Shown one piece after another: positions 43,789 to 50,850 of a stretch of 64,000 nucleotides of DNA; position 1 is the stretch's first letter, and the number at the start of each line of letters is the position of its first letter. Source of the stretch: a bacterium (GTDB taxonomy: Bacteria > Krumholzibacteriota > Krumholzibacteriia > LZORAL124-64-63). A model generated the notes under the pieces. It worked only from the letters and a program-made list of their open reading frames with translations, was not told the DNA's origin and ran no database searches. The position numbers and the translations under genes were made by a program. Location of the stretch: contig JADJQR010000001.1 of the NCBI GenBank assembly GCA_016712675.1, positions 1,054,001 through 1,118,000 on the forward strand, read 5' to 3'.

Positions 43789-43872
43789 ATACAGCGTGTC
43801 AGAGCTTGCACGGCGCTCCAGAGCGTGGACGCCGTGCACCGCATCGCCCCTCCACCGAACGAGGATCCCGGC

Positions 43873-46596
43873 ATGAAGCTGCGCCTGGCCCGCCTGTCCG
43901 TCCTGCTGCTGCTCGTGATGTCCGTCGTGCCGGCCGCGCGCGGCGACGTCATCATCTCCGAACTGTGCGACCCGCGTCTGAACTACCTGACGGACCGTTA
44001 CATCGAGATCTGGAACAGCGGCCCGGCGAGCGTGGACCTGACCGGCTGGCAGCTGGTGGCCGTGGGCAACGGTAGCGACATCTTCACCTGGAACCTGTCC
44101 GGCAGCATCGCACCAGGACAGGCGCTGGTGGCCGGCGACGCGACCCTGGTCGTCCCGTTCACGGTGCACTTCCCGGCCGAGGCGTGGTCGGCCAGCAACG
44201 CGACCTGGAACGGAAACGTCAACGACGGCGCGAAGCTGAAGAACGGATCGGGCACCGTGGTCGAGAGCCTGGTCGTGCCGTCCACGAACTTCGAGAACAA
44301 GACGATGGTCCGCAACCCCGACGTGACCACGCCGAGCCTGACCTTCAACGCCGCGCAGTGGACCGCCACGGCCGTGGACACGCCGACACAGGCGACACCC
44401 GGCGTGCACAACCCCGTCGTGTCGCAGGGGCCTGAGATCTCGGCGATCGTCACCGTGCCGGCGCTGCCGCTGGCCGGCCAGGCCGTCGACGTGCAGGCGA
44501 CCGTTACCGACGCGGTCTCGACCATCACCACGGTGATGCTGCACTGGGGGACGACCGCAGGCTCGCGGCCCAACGCCGTGGCCATGACCGACGCCGGCGC
44601 CGGTCTCTACCTGACGACGACGCCGATCCCGGCGCAGGCCGCCGGCGTCACCGTTTACTACGCCGTGACGGCGGACAATGCGATCCCGGCGCAGACCGTC
44701 TCGCCCGAGCTGTCGTACAGCCTGCCGGTGTCCGCGACGATCGCCGCCATCCAGGGCGTCGGTGCGGCCTCTCCCTTCGCGGGGCAGGCGGTCGCCACTT
44801 CGGGCGTGGTCACCGGCGCCTTCGGCACCACGTTCACCGTGCAGGACGGGACCGGCGCCCGCAGCGGCCTGTGGGTGACGGGCATCGCGGCGCCGGCCGT
44901 GGGCACCGCGGTGGAGTTGCGCGGCACCGTGGCCGAGACCGACGGCAACACGACGCTCACCGGCGCCCAGATCACGGCAACCGCCGCGGGCGCCGTCCCG
45001 GCCGCGACCGTCGTGACCACCGGCGCGGCCGCGGGCGAGGACTACGAAGGCGTGCTCGTGCAGGTGGTCGACGCCGCCTGCACCGTGAGCTCGCCGGGCA
45101 CGAACTCCTGGCAGGTCAGCAACAGCGGCGGCGCCGTTGCCGTGGACGACCTGGCCGTGGTGCCGGCGCTGGTGCTGGGTACGCGCTACACCATCACCGG
45201 GCCGGTCAGCGGCGGCGCCGCGGCCCCGGGTCTGGTGCCGCGTTCGGCGGGCGACATCGTCTTCGTGGGCGACACCTTCGTGCCGCAGATCGCTGCCGTC
45301 TCCACCACCGGCCCGACGTCGGTGCGGGTGACGTTCACCGAGGCGCTGGCGGGCGTCGGTACGTCCGGCAACTACGCGGTCACCGGTTGCACGGTCACCG
45401 GCGTGGCGCCGGTGGCGGGACAGCCCGCCGTCGTGGCGCTCACCGTCACGACCATGGCGGCCGGCGGCCACACCGTGACCGTCAACGGCGTGGCCGACCT
45501 GTACGGCAACGTGGTCAGCGGCGCCTCGCTGCCGTTCACGTACTCGGGCGGCAACGTGCCGCCGGGCTACTACAACCCGGCCGAGGGCCTCACCGGCGCG
45601 GCGCTGCAAGCGGCGTTGCACGGAATCATCGACGGCCATACGTCGATCGGCTACACGTCCATCTGGGGCGCCTTCTACACGACCGACGACAAACCGAACG
45701 GGAAGGTCTGGGACATGTACTCGGACGTGCCCGGCGGCACGCCGCCGTACGAGTACACCTTCGGCGTGGACGAGGGCGGCTCGGCCGGCAGCGAGGGGAC
45801 CGGCTACAACCGCGAGCATTCCTGGCCCTCGAGCTGGTTCGGCGACGTCTCGCCCATGCGCACGGACCTGTTCATGGTCTACCCCACCGACAACGAGGTG
45901 AACAACCGGCGCGGCAGCTACCCGTTCGGCGAGGTCGCGGCGCCGACCTGGACCTCGCTCAACGGCTGCCGCGTGGGGCCGTGCGTGGCTCCCGGCTACA
46001 CGGGCACGGTGTTCGAGCCGATCGACGCCTACAAGGGCGACTTCGCGCGCGCCTACTTCTACATGACGACGCGCTACCTGGGCGAGGACGGCAGTTGGCC
46101 GGGCAGTCCGATGGCCGACGGTGCGGTGCTGCTGCCCTGGGCCGAGGCGATGCTGCTGGAATGGCACGCCGCCGACCCGGTCAGCCAGAAGGAGATCGAC
46201 CGCAACGAGGCGATCTACGTGATCCAGCACAACCGCAATCCGTACATCGACCGGCCGGACTTCGTGCAGAAGGTCTTCCAGCCCGAGCTGAGCCCGGTGC
46301 CGCAGCCGATTGCGGCCGGGCAGGCGCTGCTCCGGCAGAACGTGCCCAATCCGTTCAATCCGTCCACGGTGATCCGCTACGAGCTGACGGCGCCGGCACC
46401 GGTCGAGCTGCACGTCTACGACCTGGCGGGCCGCCTGGTCGACGTCCTGCGCAGCGGGCCCGAGTCGGCCGGCGCGCACGAGGTGACCTGGCAGGGCCGC
46501 GACGACGACGGCCGCGCGGTGGCGGCCGGCGTCTACGTCTACCGGCTGCGGGCGGGGGACGAGGTGTTGACGCGGCGGATGGTGCTGGCGAAGTAG
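43873..46596 (+). CDS. Secreted multidomain endonuclease I with lamin-tail and FlgD-like modules
   Basis: A 907-residue secreted nuclease. The ATG at 43873 gives a signal peptide (LARLSVLLLLVMSVVPAARG). Next is a lamin-tail domain (VIISELCDPRLNYLTDRYIE, LTGWQLVAVG) to about residue 115, bacterial Ig/OB-fold-like regions to about 560 (including VTGAFGTTFTVQDGTGARSG), then an endonuclease I (EndA/Vvn-type His-Me finger) domain at about 570-800 whose catalytic histidine is in YNREHSWPSSWFGDVSPM (near residue 648). It ends with VPNPFNPSTVIRYELT and HVYDLAGRLVDVL, the FlgD-like module. Likely role: degrading extracellular DNA or RNA for nutrients, consistent with purine salvage elsewhere in the window. 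Confidence 0.92.
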   Translation: MKLRLARLSVLLLLVMSVVPAARGDVIISELCDPRLNYLTDRYIEIWNSGPASVDLTGWQLVAVGNGSDIFTWNLSGSIAPGQALVAGDATLVVPFTVHFPAEAWSASNATWNGNVNDGAKLKNGSGTVVESLVVPSTNFENKTMVRNPDVTTPSLTFNAAQWTATAVDTPTQATPGVHNPVVSQGPEISAIVTVPALPLAGQAVDVQATVTDAVSTITTVMLHWGTTAGSRPNAVAMTDAGAGLYLTTTPIPAQAAGVTVYYAVTADNAIPAQTVSPELSYSLPVSATIAAIQGVGAASPFAGQAVATSGVVTGAFGTTFTVQDGTGARSGLWVTGIAAPAVGTAVELRGTVAETDGNTTLTGAQITATAAGAVPAATVVTTGAAAGEDYEGVLVQVVDAACTVSSPGTNSWQVSNSGGAVAVDDLAVVPALVLGTRYTITGPVSGGAAAPGLVPRSAGDIVFVGDTFVPQIAAVSTTGPTSVRVTFTEALAGVGTSGNYAVTGCTVTGVAPVAGQPAVVALTVTTMAAGGHTVTVNGVADLYGNVVSGASLPFTYSGGNVPPGYYNPAEGLTGAALQAALHGIIDGHTSIGYTSIWGAFYTTDDKPNGKVWDMYSDVPGGTPPYEYTFGVDEGGSAGSEGTGYNREHSWPSSWFGDVSPMRTDLFMVYPTDNEVNNRRGSYPFGEVAAPTWTSLNGCRVGPCVAPGYTGTVFEPIDAYKGDFARAYFYMTTRYLGEDGSWPGSPMADGAVLLPWAEAMLLEWHAADPVSQKEIDRNEAIYVIQHNRNPYIDRPDFVQKVFQPELSPVPQPIAAGQALLRQNVPNPFNPSTVIRYELTAPAPVELHVYDLAGRLVDVLRSGPESAGAHEVTWQGRDDDGRAVAAGVYVYRLRAGDEVLTRRMVLAK

Positions 46597-46619
46597 CCGT
46601 CTCCGATCCAAGCCAGCGG

Positions 46620-46645
46620 GGCCGGCCGCGCGATGACGGCCGGCC
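46620..46645 (+). terminator. Hairpin terminator after the endonuclease gene
   Basis: A perfect 9-bp stem GGCCGGCCG (46620-46628) with CGGCCGGCC (46637-46645) and an eight-base loop, 23 bases after the endonuclease stop; it is followed by TCGTCATCTCC. Confidence 0.6.
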
Positions 46646-46805
46646 TCGTCATCTCCATGCCCCGCATTGCCTTCACCATTCCTGCAGCAACTCTGCACCT
46701 TTCCTTCAGGCCGCGCGGCCCGGTCCCTCGCTAGCCTCTGCGCACGTTCGTGACGGCCGGTGCCCGTGTGGCCGGCCCATCCGCAGTCGCAAAGGGGAGG
46801 ACGCC

Positions 46806-48659
46806 ATGAAGGAACTCTTGAATGCCTTGATCTTCCTGTCGCTGTTCGCGTTGGCCTGGGTGCCGATCAGTCCGGCCGATGTGATCCAGTCCGACTGGTC
46901 GGGGGGCCCGGGCCAATCCGGACCGGTGGCGGTCTGGGACACGCGGTTCGACAGCTCCCTGGGGGCCTCGTGGCTGGCCGTGCCCGGCCAGGTGGCGCTG
47001 GCCGGGCAGGCCCTCCCTGCGGCCGTGCGCCATGAACTGGCGACGGGGCAGCTGGGGGCGTTCGGCATCGAGGCCGCCGATCTGGACGCCGACGGCGACA
47101 TGGACATCGTGACCGCCGCCGAGTCGATCGGCGACCTGGTCGCCTGGTACAACGACGGCGCCTCGCCGCCCGGATTCACGCCGCACGTGATCGACGGGAA
47201 CTACCCTGGCGTCGCAGGGGTGGCCATCGCCGACCTGAACACCGACGGCCACCTGGACGTGGTGGCGACGACCGGCTCGGTCAACCAGCGCATCAGCTGC
47301 TATCTGGGCGACGGCGGCGCCGAGCCGGTGTGGACGCGCTCGAACCTCGAGACTTCCTGGAGCGAGGGCTGGGAGATCACCACGGGCGACATCGACGGCG
47401 ACGGCCGGCTGGACGTGCTGGGAACCAACTTCTCGCAGGGCGATATCGTCTGGTGGCGCAACGACGGCAGCATCCCGATCGGCTGGTCGCGCCGGGTCGT
47501 GGACGCCTCGTTCGCCGGCGCCCATTCGGCGCGCGCAGGGGACATCGACGGCGACGGTCGCCTCGACATCCTGGCCACCGGCACGCCGGCCAACCAGGTC
47601 GCCTGGTGGCGCAACGAGGGCGGCGATCCGCTCACCTGGACCAAGCGCACGATCGCGACGGGCTTCTTCGGGGGCCGGTCCGTACGTCTGGGCGACATCG
47701 ACGGCGACGGCGACCTGGACGCGGTCGGCTGCAACTTCGACGCCCGGGTGACCTGGTGGGCCAATGAGGGCGGTACGCCCGTCGCCTGGACCGCCCAGCA
47801 GATCACCGCGGCGCTCGGGCAGGCCCACCACGTGCAGCTGGCCGACCTGAGCGGCGACGGTCGCCTCGACGTGCTGGTCGCGGGCTATGGCGCCAACGTG
47901 GTGGCCTGGTTCGAGAACGGGGGCGGTGCGACACCCATCGCCTGGACAAGGCGCAACGTGGACACGGCCCTGGCGCGCCCGCTCGCGGTGGCCGCGGGGG
48001 ATGTCGACGGCGACGGCGCCCTCGAAGTGCTGGCCGGCTCCAACACCGGCCACCTCTTCACCTGGTACGACATCACCTCGTTCGAGCCGGCAGGAGAGCT
48101 CACCAGCGCCCTCCTGGATCTGGGCGCCGCCGGTCCGGTCGTGCTGGACTGGGAAGCCGATCTGCCGGCCGGAGCCGACCTGGGCTTCTCCGTGCGCACG
48201 GGCGACGACCCGGTCATGCTGGGACCCTGGTCGCCGCCCGCCACGGTGCCCGGCGCCGTCGTGGAGTCGACCGGGCGCTACCTGCAGGTCCGCGCGGTAC
48301 TGGCCGCGAGCGCCGGCGACGCGTCGCCGATCGTCCGCAGCGTGGCCGTGCGGCGGGCGGTGGCGGCGGTGCCCGACGCTGTCGGCGGGCTGCTGCTCGG
48401 CGCGCAGCCTAACCCGGCCAACCCGCGCGTCGTGCTGACGTACGAACTGCCACAAGCGGGAGAGGTCAGCCTGGTCATCCTGGACGCGCGCGGGCGCCTT
48501 GTGCGCAAGCTGCAGCACGGACGCCTCGAGGCAGGACTCCAGCGGGTGGCTTGGGACGGCAACGACGCCGACGGCCGCGCCGTGGCCAGCGGCGCCTACC
48601 TGGCGCGCCTGGCCCTGGGCAGCCGGGTCGCCTCAACGCGGTTGACGCTGGTCCGCTGA
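46806..48659 (+). CDS. Secreted FG-GAP/VCBS-repeat protein with FlgD-like C-terminal module
   Basis: A 617-residue exported protein; GGGGAGG lies just before the ATG at 46806, and longer in-frame readings run back into the endonuclease gene. A signal segment (LNALIFLSLFALAWVPISPA) is followed by about seven FG-GAP/VCBS repeats, each with a calcium-type DxDxDG loop, for example ADLDADGDMDIV, GDIDGDGRLDVL and GDVDGDGALEVL. These would form an integrin-like propeller. A short jelly-roll-like stretch precedes the FlgD-like end: GAQPNPANPRVVLTYEL, LVILDARGRLVRKL, GRAVASGAYLARL. Function: surface or extracellular binding, ligand unknown. Its 3' end overlaps the convergent regulator gene by 27 bases. 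Confidence 0.88.
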   Translation: MKELLNALIFLSLFALAWVPISPADVIQSDWSGGPGQSGPVAVWDTRFDSSLGASWLAVPGQVALAGQALPAAVRHELATGQLGAFGIEAADLDADGDMDIVTAAESIGDLVAWYNDGASPPGFTPHVIDGNYPGVAGVAIADLNTDGHLDVVATTGSVNQRISCYLGDGGAEPVWTRSNLETSWSEGWEITTGDIDGDGRLDVLGTNFSQGDIVWWRNDGSIPIGWSRRVVDASFAGAHSARAGDIDGDGRLDILATGTPANQVAWWRNEGGDPLTWTKRTIATGFFGGRSVRLGDIDGDGDLDAVGCNFDARVTWWANEGGTPVAWTAQQITAALGQAHHVQLADLSGDGRLDVLVAGYGANVVAWFENGGGATPIAWTRRNVDTALARPLAVAAGDVDGDGALEVLAGSNTGHLFTWYDITSFEPAGELTSALLDLGAAGPVVLDWEADLPAGADLGFSVRTGDDPVMLGPWSPPATVPGAVVESTGRYLQVRAVLAASAGDASPIVRSVAVRRAVAAVPDAVGGLLLGAQPNPANPRVVLTYELPQAGEVSLVILDARGRLVRKLQHGRLEAGLQRVAWDGNDADGRAVASGAYLARLALGSRVASTRLTLVR

Positions 48660-50738
48660 GGCGGCCCATCGCACCTGGACGAGATCGGCGCCCGATCGCG
48701 CCACCGTCGAGATCAGCAGTTCGCGGCCGTCCGCGCTGAGGTCGAACTCGCCGGTGGCGCCTTCGGGCAGCCGCGCCACGTCGCGGGCCTGCGCGTCCCC
48801 GAAGGCGCGGAACGAGAGGACCTCGACGCCGTCCCGGCGTCGCGTGAACCAGATGCCGTCGGTCGCGACCTTGACGTTGTCGGTCGTCGCGCCATCGTCC
48901 TCCGGCACGACGAGCAGCGTCTCGGCGCCGTGCGGATCCCGGCGGAACAGCCCGGGCGCGGTCTCCTTGAAGTAGAAGAGCGTGCCGTCGGGCTCCTCAC
49001 GCAGGGTGAGGCAGCCCGGGCAGTCGACATCGGCGGCGCCGGTGCCGTCGACGCGCACGCGGCCGATCTGCCACCGGGCGCCGCTCTCGCGCGAGTAGTA
49101 CAGCCACTGGCCGTCATCCGACCAGTGCCCCAGGCGGTAGTGGCCGTCAGCCGGCGTCACCTGCCGCTGCAGGCCGGTGGCCACGTCGACCACCACCACC
49201 TGCAGGCGGCTGTCGCGCGTCACGCCGACCGCGACACGCCGGCCGTCGGGCGACCAGCAGGGATGGCGCAGTGCATCGCCGGCGATGGCCGAGACCTGCC
49301 GCACGGCACCGCTGGCGCGGTCCAGCAGCCACAGCTCGCGCGCCCCGCTGCGCTCGGAGACGAACAGCACCGAGCGTCCGTCGGGCGAGAAGCGGCCGTA
49401 GGTGTCGAGCCTGGTCGACGGCGCCACCGCCGCCGCGTCAGCCGGAGGGTCGTCGAGACGACGGATCTGCAGGTCGAGGTCCAGGACGCTGTCGACGAAC
49501 ACGAGCGTGCCGTCGCCGCCGCAGTCCGGATGCACGGGGCGCTGGCCCTTGGCCGGGAGCAGCACGGGCTCGCCGCCTGTCACGGGCACGCGCCACAGCT
49601 CGTACGGACCGCGCCAGGTGGCCGACAGGATCAGTGATTCACCGTCCGGCGCCCAGGCCAGGCCGCCGCTGGTCGTGAAGCCGCCGGCCACGCGGCGCGT
49701 GTCTTGCCCGTCGCCTGCGGCGTCCGTCACCAGAACGTCGCGCGTTGTGCCACGGTCGCTGCGGATGAACGCGAGGTGCTTGCCGTCCGGGGAGAAGCGC
49801 GGCCAGGTGTCGCCGCGCGAAAGCGGCTCGGGCGAGGTCGCGATCGTGACCGTGCCGTCGGCCACGCGCACGCGACGCAGGCGCATCGGCTCTTCCTGAC
49901 GGTCCTTCGCCGAGTAGACGATCACCGTGCCGTCGGGCGACCAGTCGTGCCCGCCCAGGGCCCAATGCACCGGTCCCAGGTCGCGGACCGGCCCGCCCAT
50001 GGCCGCCAGCACGCAGAGGCACCAGCCAGCCGAATCCTGCCGGGCGAACGCGATCCGCTCGCCATCGGGGGACCAGGCCGGCTGGATCCGGTCGCCGTCG
50101 CCGTCGGCTACCGGCAGTGCTTCGCCGGTCGCCATGCGCAGCAGTTGCAGGCGGTAAGCGTCACTGCCGGGGGCGCGGCCCGCGTAGGCGAGCAGGCTGC
50201 CGTCCGGCGACAGCGCCGGCCAGCCTTCGTCGCCCGGCAGGGTGGTCAGCGGCTGTTCCCGCCAGGCGGTGGCCGGGACTTCGACCACGGCTTTGCTCCG
50301 CGTGCGCCAGTGCGCGCCGTCGCCCGCAGCCAGGACGGCGATCACGATGATGGTCACCGCCGCCGCTGTCGCCACGAGTGGGAGACGGCGCGGCGCCGGC
50401 CTGTCCGTCGGGAGTGGTGGCGGCTGCCGCGTCACGGCGGCCAACAGCCGGTAGCCCTGCTTGGGAATCGTCTCGATGATCGATGGTGCACGAGGGTCGT
50501 CGTCGAGCGCGCGCCGCAACTGCGAGACGGCCTGCGTCAGCGCCTCTTCCTGCACGACCGTTTCGCCCCAGACGGCTTCGAGAAGCTCCGAGCGGGTGAC
50601 GACTTCTCCCGCGCGTGAGGCCAATTGCACCAGCACGGCCATCAAGCGCGGCTCGAGTGTGCGGACGTCGTTTCCGCGGCACACGACATGCCGGCGAGGA
50701 TGAACGTCCCAGTCGGCGATGCGGAATTCGGCGCTCAG
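48633..50738 (-). CDS. CadC-like membrane regulator: winged helix, one membrane segment, TolB-like propeller
   Basis: A 701-residue one-component regulator. Residues 1-100 form an OmpR/PhoB-type winged helix: FRIADWDVHPRRHVVCRGND, RTLEPRLMAVLVQLASRAGE, VTRSELLEAVWG, TQAVSQLRRALDDD, IETIPKQGYRLLA. A membrane segment (LVATAAAVTIIVIAVLAAGD) lies near residue 130. The remainder is a periplasmic TolB/WD40-like propeller with repeats such as AWSPDGERIAFARQ and RFSPDGKHLAFIRS. No ATG, GTG or TTG lies upstream that would include the full winged helix: GTG 50684 cuts its first strands, so I start at CTG 50738, six bases after GGAGG. It may couple an envelope signal to transcription. Confidence 0.88.
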   Translation of the reverse strand: MSAEFRIADWDVHPRRHVVCRGNDVRTLEPRLMAVLVQLASRAGEVVTRSELLEAVWGETVVQEEALTQAVSQLRRALDDDPRAPSIIETIPKQGYRLLAAVTRQPPPLPTDRPAPRRLPLVATAAAVTIIVIAVLAAGDGAHWRTRSKAVVEVPATAWREQPLTTLPGDEGWPALSPDGSLLAYAGRAPGSDAYRLQLLRMATGEALPVADGDGDRIQPAWSPDGERIAFARQDSAGWCLCVLAAMGGPVRDLGPVHWALGGHDWSPDGTVIVYSAKDRQEEPMRLRRVRVADGTVTIATSPEPLSRGDTWPRFSPDGKHLAFIRSDRGTTRDVLVTDAAGDGQDTRRVAGGFTTSGGLAWAPDGESLILSATWRGPYELWRVPVTGGEPVLLPAKGQRPVHPDCGGDGTLVFVDSVLDLDLQIRRLDDPPADAAAVAPSTRLDTYGRFSPDGRSVLFVSERSGARELWLLDRASGAVRQVSAIAGDALRHPCWSPDGRRVAVGVTRDSRLQVVVVDVATGLQRQVTPADGHYRLGHWSDDGQWLYYSRESGARWQIGRVRVDGTGAADVDCPGCLTLREEPDGTLFYFKETAPGLFRRDPHGAETLLVVPEDDGATTDNVKVATDGIWFTRRRDGVEVLSFRAFGDAQARDVARLPEGATGEFDLSADGRELLISTVARSGADLVQVRWAASADQRQPR

Positions 50739-50749
50739 CGTGGTCCTCC
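50736..50749 (-). promoter_or_regulatory. Ribosome binding site that points to a CTG start codon
   Basis: On the minus strand GGAGG (50749-50745) is followed by six bases and CTG (50738-50736). The CTG-initiated reading supplies the conserved first strands of the winged helix. The next in-frame usable start is GTG 50684, and the frame is closed by a TGA further upstream. Confidence 0.6.
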
Positions 50750-50787
50750 GGCGGGGTGGTCGACCTGCGTGCAGTCAATGTACGGCC

Positions 50788-50827
50788 ACGCCGGCAGCGC
50801 CGCCCTCGGGGGCAGCGCGGCCGGCGT
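50788..50827 (-). terminator. Hairpin after glgP
   Basis: ACGCCGGC (50788-50795) and GCCGGCGT (50820-50827) form an 8-bp stem extended by GCGC/GCGC (50797-50800 with 50815-50818). It lies just past the minus-strand glgP stop (50851) and before the regulator gene. No T-tract. Confidence 0.45.
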
Positions 50828-50850
50828 CGTCCTCCGCCCGGCGGGGAGGC

